Positions 1 to 9,243 are shown, counted from the first letter of the stretch. The stretch is DNA of 64,000 nucleotides from Chitinophaga polysaccharea (GCF_902150045.1 NZ_CABFVU010000003.1:558001-622000); one strand, 5' to 3'. Notes: generated by a model from the letters alone, not told the origin. Translations and numbers: made by a program.

Positions 1-43
1 ATATGGCGAATACCTGCCCTGGAAACCGCCCGGCAATGCTTAA

Positions 44-907
44 CTACCAGGAACCCAGGCCAATGCCCGTATCCCCGTCGGCCACATTCCCGGATTCAAA
101 GCCCTTTTTGAACCAGAACATTCTCTGTTCGGAGGTGCCATGGGTAAAAGCATCCGGTACAACCTGCCCTGTACTGGCCTGCTGCAGCCGGTCGTCGCCC
201 ACGGCACTGGCAGCGCTCAGGCCTGATTCAATATCTCCCGGATCCAGTAAAGGCCTGATCTTATTGGCCCGGTTAGCCCATACGCCTGCCAGGAAATCGG
301 CCTGCAGTTCCAGCATCACCGATAATTTGTTGTATTCCTTCTCGCTTAGCCGGGAACGCATGGCTTGTAATTTATCGCTGATGCCCAACAGGTTCTGTAC
401 GTGATGCCCTACTTCATGCGCAATCACATATGCCTTTGCAAAATCGCCCTTTACCCCGAACTGCTGCTCCAGTTCATTAAAGAAAGAAACATCCAGGTAT
501 ACTTTATGGTCGGCCGGGCAGTAAAACGGTCCCATGGCTGATTCCGCAAAACCGCAGCCGGAAGGGGTACCTTTTTCGAAGGATACCATGCCGGGTACCT
601 CGTATGTTTTGTTCCTTTCCTGGAATCCCTGCGTCCATACCCTTTCTGTACTGCGGAGTACTTTGGAAGACATCACCTCGAAGGCATTTGCATTTTCCTT
701 CGTGAGTTTTTCAGCGGTGCCCGCCTGCTCCTGGCCGGGATTTACCTGTTGAACCGCCTGCATTACCTGCTGCGGGTCCTGTTTAAAGATCAAGGCCAGC
801 ACGATAATGATAACGGTGCCTATACCGCCGCCAACACCGATCTTGCGCATACCGCCACCGGTCCGTTTCTCGACGTTTTCGCTCATTTCTTCATCATCAA
901 GACGCAT
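44..907 (-). CDS. Neutral zinc metallopeptidase, YpfJ/KPN_02809 family
   Basis: A 287-residue protein with a short cytoplasmic N-terminus (acidic, then Gly-rich), one membrane anchor around residues 24-42 and an extracytoplasmic domain carrying HEVGH at residues 164-168, the zincin HEXXH zinc motif. Two Cys residues (in SGCGFAESAMGPFYC) lie upstream, as in the putative neutral zinc metallopeptidase family (PF04228). That family is membrane-anchored and its substrates are unknown. The length is typical and the ORF looks intact from ATG to stop. It is transcribed divergently from the oxidoreductase at 1056 across about 150 bases. Family assignment is firm from the motif order; the biological role is not known. 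Confidence 0.9.
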   Translation of the reverse strand: MRLDDEEMSENVEKRTGGGMRKIGVGGGIGTVIIIVLALIFKQDPQQVMQAVQQVNPGQEQAGTAEKLTKENANAFEVMSSKVLRSTERVWTQGFQERNKTYEVPGMVSFEKGTPSGCGFAESAMGPFYCPADHKVYLDVSFFNELEQQFGVKGDFAKAYVIAHEVGHHVQNLLGISDKLQAMRSRLSEKEYNKLSVMLELQADFLAGVWANRANKIRPLLDPGDIESGLSAASAVGDDRLQQASTGQVVPDAFTHGTSEQRMFWFKKGFESGNVADGDTGIGLGSW

Positions 908-1055
908 AGTAGATTTTAATTTTTAGGGGTGAAGATTCTTACCCCGAATGTACATTTTTCATTGTTAATTCCGCTACTTTCCCGGCAGGTAAACAAAAGC
1001 ATTTTCTAACTGTTAAATAACCATTACCATTCTTTACTTTTAAATACCCGGATGT

Positions 1056-2066
1056 ATGAAAATAAAACAGATCCTTCTGGCTGCAAGGCCCAAAGGATTA
1101 CCTGTAGCCAACAACTTTGAAACCGTAGATGCTATTTTACCTGAACTGGAGGAAGGTGAAGTGATGGTAAAGCCCCTTTACTTCTCCGTAGATCCGTATA
1201 TGCGTGGCCGTATGAACGATGCAAGGTCGTATATACCGCCCTTCCAGGTAGGCGAGCCTATTGAAAGCGGTGGTGTGGCGGAAGTAACACATAGCAAAAG
1301 TACACAGTTTAAAACAGGCGATAAAGTAATGAGCAGCGGCCCCCGCCCCTTTCTGCCCTGGGCTACCGCCGCCATCTTCCCGGCAGCGCACCTGCGTAAG
1401 ATCGACGACAGTATTCCGCTTACTTATTACCTCGGCCTGCTGGGCGTACCGGGGCTTACTGCCTACTTTGGCCTGGTAGATATTGGCAAGCCCAAAGCTG
1501 GTGAAACAGTAGTGGTATCCGGCGCTGCGGGCGCCGTAGGTATCGTGGTGGGGCAGATCGCCCGGATATTGGGTTGCCGCGCAGTAGGCATCGCCGGAGG
1601 CGCAGAAAAAGTAAGACTGCTCACCGATACCTTTAACTTCGACGCTGCTATTGATTATAAAGGCAATCATAACATGGAGGCCGCCATTGCAGCTGCCTGC
1701 CCCAATGGCGTGGATATTTATTTCGATAATGTAGGCGGCGATATTTCCGATGCTGTGATCAAACACCTGAATTTCTTTGCCCGTGTGCCGCTTTGCGGAC
1801 AGATCGCGCTGTATAATTCCATTGAAATACCCGTAGGCCCGCGTATTCAGCCCATTATGGTAACCAGAAGCATCCTCATGCAAGGGTTTATTATCGGTAA
1901 CTATGCCAGCAGGTTTGGTGAAGGCTTCAAACAACTCTCTGAATGGGTAAAGGAAGGGAAAATAAAATATACAGAAACCGTGGAAGAAGGATTTGACCAG
2001 CTGCCGGCTGCATTACTCGGATTATTTTCTGGAAGAAACAGTGGTAAGATGGTGGTGAAAGTGTAA
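1056..2066 (+). CDS. NADP-dependent oxidoreductase, medium-chain zinc-free MDR (CurA/leukotriene B4 dehydrogenase-like)
   Basis: A 336-residue medium-chain dehydrogenase/reductase. The N-terminal GroES-like half contains SVDPYMRGRM, a hallmark of the zinc-independent alkenal/one oxidoreductase branch. The Rossmann half has SGAAGAVG near residues 155-162 for NADP binding and DIYFDNVGG near 225. No zinc-binding Cys cluster is visible. The family reduces C=C bonds of alpha,beta-unsaturated aldehydes and ketones with NADPH. It starts at ATG 1056, and the near-consensus TTACTTTTAAA just upstream may be its -7 box. It ends a few bases before fdhD, so the two may be co-transcribed, although no functional link is evident. 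The actual substrate cannot be told from sequence. Confidence 0.92.
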   Translation: MKIKQILLAARPKGLPVANNFETVDAILPELEEGEVMVKPLYFSVDPYMRGRMNDARSYIPPFQVGEPIESGGVAEVTHSKSTQFKTGDKVMSSGPRPFLPWATAAIFPAAHLRKIDDSIPLTYYLGLLGVPGLTAYFGLVDIGKPKAGETVVVSGAAGAVGIVVGQIARILGCRAVGIAGGAEKVRLLTDTFNFDAAIDYKGNHNMEAAIAAACPNGVDIYFDNVGGDISDAVIKHLNFFARVPLCGQIALYNSIEIPVGPRIQPIMVTRSILMQGFIIGNYASRFGEGFKQLSEWVKEGKIKYTETVEEGFDQLPAALLGLFSGRNSGKMVVKV

Positions 2067-2074
2067 TTTTGAGT

Positions 2075-2902
2075 ATGACAAATGCAGTTGTTCATACCCT
2101 TGTTAAAAAAGTAGCGGCAGAAAGTATCACAGATGCCAGTGATACGCTCGCGGCAGAAGATCCACTCGAAATAAGACTGGTGCACGGACCCTCCCATAAC
2201 CGACGGCAACAGAACATCTCCGTTACCATGCGCACGCCCGGTGAAGATATGGAACTGGCTGCCGGCTTCTTATTTACCGAAGGCGTGATCAGCGAGTACG
2301 CTGCTATCCAGGAAATTATTCTTTCGGAAGACAGCAATGGCAGCATCGCCACCGTTCATCTGAAACCAGGAACAGAAGCCCGGCTGGGCAATACCCGTCG
2401 TAATTTCGCGGCAACTGCCGCCTGCGGGGTATGCGGCAAAACGGATATCGCCGATATTCATACAGGCGTTACCGTTAACAACAGCACTTTTTGCCTGGCT
2501 GCCGGAAAACTATTCGGTTTGCCTGCAGTATTGAGGAATGAACAGGCGCTTTTCGACTCTACCGGCGGATTGCATGCTGCCGGGCTTTTTAACGGCAATA
2601 TGGAACTGCTCCTGCTGAGGGAAGATATTGGTCGGCATAATGCGGTAGATAAGCTCATAGGCGCCGCCCTGCAGCAACAGCCGGCGCCGCTGGAAGAATG
2701 TGTGCTGCTGCTTAGCGGCCGCGCAGGATTTGAGCTGATACAAAAAGCCGCTATGGCAGGGATACCAGTTATTGCCGCTATAGGAGCGCCATCCAGTATG
2801 GCGGTAAAAATGGCCGCTGAATGGAATATCACCCTGCTGGGATTTTTAAAGGACCAGCGTTTTAATATTTACAGCGGATCAGAGAGAATTGATGTCAGAT
2901 AA
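2075..2902 (+). CDS. fdhD: Formate dehydrogenase accessory sulfurtransferase FdhD
   Basis: FdhD transfers sulfur from a cysteine desulfurase to the bis-MGD molybdenum cofactor, which activates formate dehydrogenase-type enzymes. The protein has the catalytic CGVCGK motif (Cys about 117 and 120 from the ATG), GGLHAAGLF, the EDIGRHNAVDKL cofactor-binding stretch and SGRAGFELIQKA. Length is normal (about 275 aa). I place the start at ATG 2075; a TTG at 2069 in the same frame is the alternative. The 3' end overlaps the start of the molybdoprotein gene at 2892 by 11 bases, so the two are translationally coupled, and FdhD very probably serves that downstream enzyme. No other molybdenum-cofactor gene lies in the window. 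Confidence 0.95.
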   Translation: MTNAVVHTLVKKVAAESITDASDTLAAEDPLEIRLVHGPSHNRRQQNISVTMRTPGEDMELAAGFLFTEGVISEYAAIQEIILSEDSNGSIATVHLKPGTEARLGNTRRNFAATAACGVCGKTDIADIHTGVTVNNSTFCLAAGKLFGLPAVLRNEQALFDSTGGLHAAGLFNGNMELLLLREDIGRHNAVDKLIGAALQQQPAPLEECVLLLSGRAGFELIQKAAMAGIPVIAAIGAPSSMAVKMAAEWNITLLGFLKDQRFNIYSGSERIDVR

Positions 2903-5210
2903 AATATTACCCGTTATGGACAGCGCAGAAAACCCGGTGCGGTTTACCGGTATTAAGCTAGGACCACCCAAACAAGTTGCAGCAGGTATTCCTGCAGTAG
3001 TATCCAGCATGCGGCATATCCTGGAGGAAATGAACGCCTTCAGGGGAATGAAAGCATTGCTGGAGCTTAATCAGAAAGACGGGTTCGACTGCCCCGGTTG
3101 CGCATGGCCCGACCCCGATGATGAAAGATCCGGCATTGCCGAATATTGTGAAAACGGCGCCAAGGCAGTAGCGGAAGAAGCTACCACAAAAAGAGTAACG
3201 CCCGACTTTTTCGCAGCCAACAGTGTTGCGGACCTGGGCGCTTTAACAGATTACGAAATAGGTAAAAAAGGCAGGATAGCCCAGCCTGTGTACCTGGCTC
3301 CCGGAGCCACACACTACGCCCCCATCGCCTGGGCAGACGCGTATAAAATTATTGCCGGTCATCTTCATAAATTATCCTCTCCCAACGAAGCTATATTTTA
3401 CACTTCGGGAAGAACCAGTAATGAAGCCGCTTTCCTGTACCAGCTGATGGCACGCGAATATGGCACCAACAACCTGCCCGACTGTTCCAATATGTGCCAC
3501 GAATCCAGCGGCGTGGCCCTGAGCGATGCAGTAGGAATAGCTAAAGGATCTGTTACCCTGGAAGATATACACCAGGCAGAAGTGCTGATCATACTGGGAC
3601 AGAATCCCGGCACCAACCATCCGCGCATGCTCACCGCTTTACAGAAAGCCAAGGCCAACGGCGCTACTATCATCTCCGTAAATCCTTTACCGGAAGCCGG
3701 TTTGCTCAATTTTCTGAATCCGCAGACCGTGAAAGGAGTACTGAATATAAAAACACATCTTACAGATATTTTCCTGCAGGTAAAGATCAATGGAGATATG
3801 GCCCTGCTGAAAGCCTTGTCCCTGTTATTGTTGCAGGAAGAAGAACGTGTACCCGGCACCGTGTTCGACCAGGCGTTTATCAAAGCCAATACCCAGGGAT
3901 ATGATAATTATATTGCACACCTGAAAACGCAGTCGCTCTCACAACTGATAGCAGACAGCGGAGTAGCGCCGGAACTGGTACATGAGGCAGCACAGGCGCT
4001 GTTTCATAAAAAGAAGATCATTGCCTGCTGGGCAATGGGCCTTACCCAACACAAAAATGCAGTAGATACCATCCGTGAAGTGGTAAACCTGCTGCTGCTG
4101 AAAGGCAGCATAGGTAAACCAGGCGCAGGTACCTGTCCTGTGCGCGGGCACAGCAATGTGCAGGGCGACAGAACAATGGGTATCTATGAACAACCTTCCA
4201 ATGCTTTCCTCGACAGGATCCATGCTGTATACGGGTTTCAGCCGCCACGGGCACATGGCTTCGATGTGGTGAATGCCATCAATGCCATGCACCGGGGCGA
4301 TGCAAAAGTATTTATGGCCATGGGTGGCAACTTTCTTTCCGCTACACCGGATACGCTCTATACAGCGGAGGCATTGAGGAACTGCGACCTTACTGTGCAC
4401 GTATCTACGAAATTGAACCGGAGTCATGTGGTACATGGCAAAGAAGCCCTGATACTCCCCTGCCTGGGCCGCAGCGATAAAGACATACAACAGGGGGAGC
4501 AACAATTTGTGACCTGTGAGAACTCTATGGGTGTGATACAGATGTCGAAAGGTAACCTGCAACCGGTATCCACGCACCTGAAAAGCGAGCCCGTTATTAT
4601 CTGTGAATTGGCAATGACCCTGCTGGGTGAAAACTCCCGCGTGCCCTGGGCAACCTATACACAACACTACGATCTTATACGCAACGATATTGAAAAAGTG
4701 ATTCCGGGTTTTGACAGCTACAATAAAAGGGTCAGACATCCGGGTGGCTTTTACCTGCCCAATGGTGCACGGGAAGGGCAATTCAATACCTATAGCGGCA
4801 AAGCCAATTTCAATATTGCAGAAGTATTAAGAACTCCCCTGGCCATCGATGAATATATGATGATGACCATCCGTAGCCACGACCAGTTCAATACTACCAT
4901 TTATGGACTGGACGACCGTTACCGCGGTATATATCATGAGCGGAGAGTGATACTGATGCATCCTGCTGATATCGCCGCTGCCGGCTTCCACCCCGGCGAT
5001 GTGGTAGATCTTTATAATTATCACGGCAATAAGGAACGGGTGGCTTATGGTTTCATTATTGTGTCTTACCATATACCGGAAAAATGTACGGCTACCTATT
5101 TCCCCGAAACCAATGTGCTGGTGCCGGTAGACAGTGTGGCTGACAAAAGCAATACGCCAACATCCAAACTGGTGATCATTAAAATAAAATCATCGACCAT
5201 AAAAAGATAA
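2892..5210 (+). CDS. FdhF/YdeP family molybdopterin oxidoreductase
   Basis: A 772-residue catalytic subunit of the molybdopterin oxidoreductase superfamily, YdeP branch (formate dehydrogenase-H-like). Near residue 67 it has CPGCAWPDPDD, typical of YdeP proteins, in place of the four-Cys 4Fe-4S motif of true FdhF. The middle shows the cofactor-binding core (GRTSNEAAFLYQ, CHESSG, GQNPGTNHPR, CPVRGHSNVQGDRTMG). The C-terminal MoCo domain has RSHDQFNTTIYGLDDRYRG and AAGFHPGDVVDL. E. coli YdeP is linked to acid resistance but its reaction is not established, so formate oxidation should not be assumed. Start ATG 2892 (TTG 2889 possible), overlapping fdhD. No electron-transfer subunit or Tat signal is seen, so it is probably cytoplasmic. 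Confidence 0.92.
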   Translation: MSDKILPVMDSAENPVRFTGIKLGPPKQVAAGIPAVVSSMRHILEEMNAFRGMKALLELNQKDGFDCPGCAWPDPDDERSGIAEYCENGAKAVAEEATTKRVTPDFFAANSVADLGALTDYEIGKKGRIAQPVYLAPGATHYAPIAWADAYKIIAGHLHKLSSPNEAIFYTSGRTSNEAAFLYQLMAREYGTNNLPDCSNMCHESSGVALSDAVGIAKGSVTLEDIHQAEVLIILGQNPGTNHPRMLTALQKAKANGATIISVNPLPEAGLLNFLNPQTVKGVLNIKTHLTDIFLQVKINGDMALLKALSLLLLQEEERVPGTVFDQAFIKANTQGYDNYIAHLKTQSLSQLIADSGVAPELVHEAAQALFHKKKIIACWAMGLTQHKNAVDTIREVVNLLLLKGSIGKPGAGTCPVRGHSNVQGDRTMGIYEQPSNAFLDRIHAVYGFQPPRAHGFDVVNAINAMHRGDAKVFMAMGGNFLSATPDTLYTAEALRNCDLTVHVSTKLNRSHVVHGKEALILPCLGRSDKDIQQGEQQFVTCENSMGVIQMSKGNLQPVSTHLKSEPVIICELAMTLLGENSRVPWATYTQHYDLIRNDIEKVIPGFDSYNKRVRHPGGFYLPNGAREGQFNTYSGKANFNIAEVLRTPLAIDEYMMMTIRSHDQFNTTIYGLDDRYRGIYHERRVILMHPADIAAAGFHPGDVVDLYNYHGNKERVAYGFIIVSYHIPEKCTATYFPETNVLVPVDSVADKSNTPTSKLVIIKIKSSTIKR

Positions 5211-5213
5211 TAC

Positions 5214-5765
5214 ATGCAACCCATTCTATGGCAGGCGTTACTATGGCCTGCAACCGAATATTTTACGCTGGAAGACAATGGCACGGGGAAACTGGCTACC
5301 GGTTGTATCAACGGAGTAAGAGACCAACAGCCATTTTGCATACATTATAAAATAGAGATCACCTCATCCTGGCAGGTGTCGTCCTTTCATATTAAACAGG
5401 AAGGGCTTACGCCCAGGGAATTGAAACTGACTTCGGATCTTCACGGTCATTGGTTCGATAAGGACAATAACCACATCGACGCATTCGATAACTGCATCGA
5501 CATCGATATTTCGCTGACGCCTTTTACCAATACCCTGCCGGTGAAACGGCTGCAGTTTGAACCGGAGGAAAGCAAACTGCTGGATATGCTTTATATCAAC
5601 CTGCCCGAATTTGAATTACAGAAAGTGCAGCAACGTTATACCCGTACCGGGCTCCGGGAATACCTGTATGATAATGTATCCACGGACTTCACCGCACAAT
5701 TGCCTTTTGATGAAAACGATATTGTTATAGATTATCCCGGCATCTTCAGGCGTATTATTTATTAA
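5214..5765 (+). CDS. Putative glycolipid-binding domain protein (PF06475/DUF1089-like)
   Basis: A 183-residue cytoplasmic protein. The pattern CIDIDISLTPFTNTLPVKRL in the middle and DYPGIFRR at the C-terminus matches what I know of the PF06475 family (PA1994-type fold, described as putative glycolipid-binding). An early Trp-rich stretch (WQALLWPATEYFTLEDN) and a central SSWQVSSFHI fit the same fold. It starts only 3 bases after the molybdoprotein stop, so it is the third gene of the fdhD operon, an association I have no functional explanation for. Its end overlaps the convergent nitronate monooxygenase gene by 11 bases (5755-5765). No signal peptide or membrane segment is present. Confidence 0.75.
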   Translation: MQPILWQALLWPATEYFTLEDNGTGKLATGCINGVRDQQPFCIHYKIEITSSWQVSSFHIKQEGLTPRELKLTSDLHGHWFDKDNNHIDAFDNCIDIDISLTPFTNTLPVKRLQFEPEESKLLDMLYINLPEFELQKVQQRYTRTGLREYLYDNVSTDFTAQLPFDENDIVIDYPGIFRRIIY

Positions 5766-6822
5766 GCGCCAGCGCAGTTTCCCGGACCAGTTCCGCGAAA
5801 ATATCTGCGGTGCTCCAGGCGCGCGCCTTTCCTGCTGCCTGCCCTGCCCACATATTTACAAATGCCGGGTTGTCCAGTTCCCTGGCCACTTTACGGATGG
5901 GTTGTGTTAACGCATCCTGGTATGGATATTCACTGACAGGTAAGCCCGAGGCCTCTATTTCGGTGATCAGCGTATTACGTACGCCCCTGGCCCAGCGGCC
6001 TGATATAGCGCGGGTAAGCAGTGTATCCGTATCCGTTATATCGGCCAGCGCTGCTTTGTGTGCAGGTGTGGCAAGACTTTCATGCGCTCTTAGGAACAGG
6101 CTTCCCATTTGTACACCGGCGGCACCCAGCATTTTTGCTGCAGCTACTCCCCTGCCATCCATGATGCCCCCGGCGGCAATAACGGGCACGCGCACACGAT
6201 CTGCAATTTGCGGCACCAGGGCAAAGGTGCCTGTTTTGGGTAGCTCGCCCGGAAGGAAGGAGCCCCGGTGGCCGCCCGCTTCTATGCCCTGTGCAATTAC
6301 CACATCCGTTCCGGCAGCAGTAAGCACTGAAGCTTCTTCCACGGAGGTGGCAGTGCCCATCAATAATACCTGGTGCTGTTTCAGCAGTTCAAATCCTGCA
6401 GCATCCGGCATACCAAAGGTAAAGCTCATATATTTTATACCGGCAGCCAGGATCACCGGCAGCTGGTCCCTCCAGGAATGAAAAGGTATTTCATCAAAAT
6501 TTACCGGCGGCGCCGCCAGCCTGTTGGCCCCATACAGGAATTGCAGGAACTCCTGCATATCGTCAAATGTTTTCCGGTCATAATATTCCTCCGGCTCATA
6601 AACGAAAAGGTTTACCGCAAACGGTTGCTGTGTTAATCCCTTCACTTCGCGGATCAGCGAGGTGACTTTATCGGGAGGCAGGCCGCCCACCGGTAAGGAT
6701 CCCAACCCGCCGCTGTTGCTCACTGCGGCCACCATGGCGGGAGTGGTAATACCCAGCATAGGCGCCTGGATCAACGGGTAGGTAATTCCCAGCATACGGG
6801 TGAGCTCATTCTTCCATTCCAT
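5755..6822 (-). CDS. Nitronate monooxygenase (NMO / 2-nitropropane dioxygenase family)
   Basis: An FMN-dependent TIM-barrel oxygenase of 355 residues that oxidises alkyl nitronates; physiologically it is thought to detoxify propionate 3-nitronate. Recognisable stretches are YPLIQAPMLGITTPAMVAAVSNSGGLGSL-type N-terminal FMN binding (residues 13-41), GIEAGGHRG with the catalytic His region, VIAAGGIMDGRGVAAA and GAAGVQMGSLFLRAHES for phosphate binding. The start ATG gives the usual length. It converges on the glycolipid-binding-like gene with an 11-base overlap at the 3' ends. It is monocistronic as far as can be seen. Confidence 0.93.
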   Translation of the reverse strand: MEWKNELTRMLGITYPLIQAPMLGITTPAMVAAVSNSGGLGSLPVGGLPPDKVTSLIREVKGLTQQPFAVNLFVYEPEEYYDRKTFDDMQEFLQFLYGANRLAAPPVNFDEIPFHSWRDQLPVILAAGIKYMSFTFGMPDAAGFELLKQHQVLLMGTATSVEEASVLTAAGTDVVIAQGIEAGGHRGSFLPGELPKTGTFALVPQIADRVRVPVIAAGGIMDGRGVAAAKMLGAAGVQMGSLFLRAHESLATPAHKAALADITDTDTLLTRAISGRWARGVRNTLITEIEASGLPVSEYPYQDALTQPIRKVARELDNPAFVNMWAGQAAGKARAWSTADIFAELVRETALALNK

Positions 6823-6877
6823 GACACAAAATTTAGTACTATAAATTTACGGAAAGCCGGAATTGCCTGCGCATTAT

Positions 6878-8797
6878 TTAGCGGAAGTTCAGCACGGTAG
6901 GCGCGCGCAGTGCAGAGATATCAAAACGGAAATCAACAATGGTGGTAATTTCCAGCATCAGCTTATTCATAGGTTGTGGTGCATTGGGATAATAATACCC
7001 GGAAACTTTAATGGTATTTAGTGAGAGGTTTTCATTACGGACACGGAAACCGCCTCCCAGTCCTAGGTAAAGGGGATTCCGCAGCAGGTCATCACTTTTG
7101 TTGGTGATCATGGATGTTTGAAGGGAAGTAAAGAAGTTAAATTTGAAGCCAAGAAATTTCAGCGGGCTGTAATACACGGTTTCCGATCCGAGGTTCAGGC
7201 GTTGATAGCCGTTGATCATTGTATTCTTATATCCCCAGATGCCGTATTCCATATTGATGTTGAGTGGCTTATTAAAGAACGGGTTAGGGCTGTTCAGGTA
7301 GTCGATGTTCAGGAACTGGCGGAACCGCGCTTTGCGGATGTTCAGCAGCCTGCTGTAGTATTCAAGCCGGGCGTGTATTACGCCATCTTCCCACGCATTA
7401 TTGAGCCAGAAAGTGCTAAGTCCGATGGTGGAGTTAAAGAGTCCCTGGTTTTTAGTGGTCCAGTATTTCTGTGCTTCAATCCCTGTGTAGATCCGCCTCC
7501 GGTCTTTCCAGCTTTCCCAGCCGCTGGTGGCGCTGATATTATATCCCAGGGGAATATCCTCCGTTCGGCCGAATCCGAAGAAATAATGGGCTTTAAAATA
7601 ATCGATGCGGTAAGCCTGTAGCTCTAATAAATACAACCGGTGATTATTGTATACCGGGTCGTCTTTATATCGCAGCTGGTCCGGCTTTCGCTGGAACGAC
7701 AGGTTATAGTGCCTGGCCAGTACCGCGAAGTTGGGCTTTTTGCCGATGGTGCCGTCGTGTTTATAATGGTTGATGAAATTATAGCCTATCCATCCGTCGA
7801 TGACAGAGTAAGTGTAATCACGGTAAATGCTGTCGCCCAGCTCGGGTAAGGATCCCCTGATATTGATAGACCAGTTCTTTGACAAGGCAAAACCGCCAAC
7901 CAGTTTCGCGGCATTGCGGTAAAGCGGTCTGTTGAAATTGATGAATACGGCGCCTTCGAAAGCGTTGGTATCCAGCTGGGCGTAATTATTCAGGGTGGTG
8001 TACCCCAGGGTCATATCTATAAAGGAGCCCAGGACGTTGTATTTTGTATACCGTACTTCCGTGTTCCAGGTAGGGGAATAATCGGAGCGCCACTGCATAC
8101 CCACTTTCAGGCCCTGGCCGGCGCCAAACAGGTCGTTGTTGGAAACGCTGGCCCTGATATCCTTTGCGCTGAACTGGGAGATGTCTGCACCATATTCAAA
8201 GAGATCTTTTGTTACCACTTCCACATCGATGGAGTCGCGGCCGGCATTCTTTACATAGATACGCGCATCCTGGATAAAGGGCCTGTTACGCAGGTAACGC
8301 TCATTGTCGGCCATTTCAAAAGGCTCCAGGTGCTGGTTTTCCCGGAAGAACAGGGATTGCCTGATCACCCATTCCCGGGAGTCGTAGTGCAACCGGTTGG
8401 CCAGGTGGATGAGCTTCATGCTGGTAGTGAAAGTGGTATCATTGATGTTGCGGGGGCCGAATACTTTTACCTTCCTGTAGTAGATATTTCTGATCACTTT
8501 GCCCGCAAAGGGGGTAAAATATGCCTCACTTTTGATGATGGTGCTGTCGTTATCGTTGGAATGTACCGGTTCATCCTGTTTGGTAATGCGTTTTATGAGC
8601 GACTGGCGGTATTCTTTATTACGTATAGAGTCCCGGTACTCCCCGATCTTTTTGAAGAGCCCACTGCTTCTATGGGGAATAGTATCTGCTGCGCGCGGGA
8701 ACTGCTGGCCTTCTGCATGCAGGAAGGCGGGGCTATGCAGGCCAATAAGCCAGCATAGGACAGTTAGTGTAGGCCATATTTTGAAATAATTCCTCAA
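6878..8797 (-). CDS. BamA/TamA-like outer membrane protein with N-terminal POTRA-like region
   Basis: A 639-residue exported protein. A signal peptide (WPTLTVLCWLIG, cleavage near residue 30) is followed by a basic linker, a POTRA-like segment around residues 110-210 (VIRNIYYRKVKVFGPRNIND; LRNRPFIQDARIYVKN; DSIDVEVVTKDLFE) and a long beta-barrel of alternating aromatic/polar strands ending in a terminal phenylalanine context (TVLNFR). This layout resembles Omp85-superfamily proteins, here shorter than BamA. The only start that keeps the signal peptide is TTG 8797, since no ATG occurs before residue 160. Whether it inserts proteins, moves lipids or is a receptor cannot be told. It stands alone between convergent and divergent neighbours. 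Confidence 0.82.
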   Translation of the reverse strand: MRNYFKIWPTLTVLCWLIGLHSPAFLHAEGQQFPRAADTIPHRSSGLFKKIGEYRDSIRNKEYRQSLIKRITKQDEPVHSNDNDSTIIKSEAYFTPFAGKVIRNIYYRKVKVFGPRNINDTTFTTSMKLIHLANRLHYDSREWVIRQSLFFRENQHLEPFEMADNERYLRNRPFIQDARIYVKNAGRDSIDVEVVTKDLFEYGADISQFSAKDIRASVSNNDLFGAGQGLKVGMQWRSDYSPTWNTEVRYTKYNVLGSFIDMTLGYTTLNNYAQLDTNAFEGAVFINFNRPLYRNAAKLVGGFALSKNWSINIRGSLPELGDSIYRDYTYSVIDGWIGYNFINHYKHDGTIGKKPNFAVLARHYNLSFQRKPDQLRYKDDPVYNNHRLYLLELQAYRIDYFKAHYFFGFGRTEDIPLGYNISATSGWESWKDRRRIYTGIEAQKYWTTKNQGLFNSTIGLSTFWLNNAWEDGVIHARLEYYSRLLNIRKARFRQFLNIDYLNSPNPFFNKPLNINMEYGIWGYKNTMINGYQRLNLGSETVYYSPLKFLGFKFNFFTSLQTSMITNKSDDLLRNPLYLGLGGGFRVRNENLSLNTIKVSGYYYPNAPQPMNKLMLEITTIVDFRFDISALRAPTVLNFR

Positions 8798-8947
8798 TTC
8801 TAGCAGCAGGTAACAATTATATCGAAAAAAAATGAAATAGTAACAACTGCAATTATTGTACTTACCGGAATGATAATTGTGTAAAATCGAACGGATTACC
8901 TGGAAAAAGTGTTACAGATATTATTTGTTCACCTTAAAGTTTTAGTT

Positions 8948-9109
8948 ATGTTACGCTGGGCACTCATATTTTTTATCGTCGCCATTATCGCAGCTGTCTT
9001 TGGTTTCGGGGGCATTGCCGCCGGAGCAGCATCTATCGCCAAGATCCTGTTTTATATTTTCCTGGTGTTATTTGCCATTTCTTTACTGACAGGATTGCTG
9101 CGGAAATAG
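8948..9109 (+). CDS. DUF1328 family small membrane protein (YtjA-like)
   Basis: A 53-residue, almost entirely hydrophobic protein with two membrane helices: MLRWALIFFIVAIIAAVFGF, then GGIAAGAASIAKILFYIFLV. The small-residue turn FGFGGIAAGAASIAK is diagnostic of DUF1328 (PF07043). Function is unknown; homologues are common, often stress-associated, inner membrane peptides. I start it at ATG 8948 because the family begins MLRWA; an upstream GTG (8909) in frame would only add an atypical leader. Its stop is followed within 7 bases by long hairpin repeat copy A. Confidence 0.88.
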   Translation: MLRWALIFFIVAIIAAVFGFGGIAAGAASIAKILFYIFLVLFAISLLTGLLRK

Positions 9110-9115
9110 CGGATG

Positions 9116-9242
9116 TTGTCTTGGGACACTGATTATGATGATTTTGATGATTACACTGGTATTTTTTAAAAAGAATTTTTAAAGTCTATTTAAAAAGATC
9201 AACAGAATCATCAAAATCATCATAATCAGTGTTCCAGGACAA
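9116..9242. repeat. Long inverted repeat, family copy A
   Basis: Left arm 9116-9152 and right arm 9206-9242 are 37-base reverse complements with only two mismatches, around an AT-rich loop of 53 bases. The arms read TTGTC, then GATTATGATGATTTTGATGATT. The 19-mer GATTTTGATGATTACACTG at 9140-9158 recurs exactly, as its complement, in copy C (45238-45256), which ties this element to the family. It fills the gap between two convergent genes: it begins 7 bases after the DUF1328 stop and ends 1 base before the stop of the DUF695 gene. It probably also acts as a bidirectional transcription barrier. Confidence 0.9.
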
Positions 9243-9243
9243 T

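Noticed and set aside
1..43. First 43 bases before the metallopeptidase stop.
   Set aside because: Too short to assign; no gene end or element can be read.
2892..5210. Annotation of the YdeP-type gene as formate dehydrogenase FdhF.
   Set aside because: The N-terminal four-Cys Fe-S motif of true FdhF is replaced by CPGCAWP, and YdeP proteins have no proven formate activity.
9110..9243. The 9.1-kb palindrome as a simple Rho-independent terminator.
   Set aside because: The 37-base arms with a GAT-rich composition and the 19-mer shared with copy C mark it as a repeat element; no T-run follows the stem.
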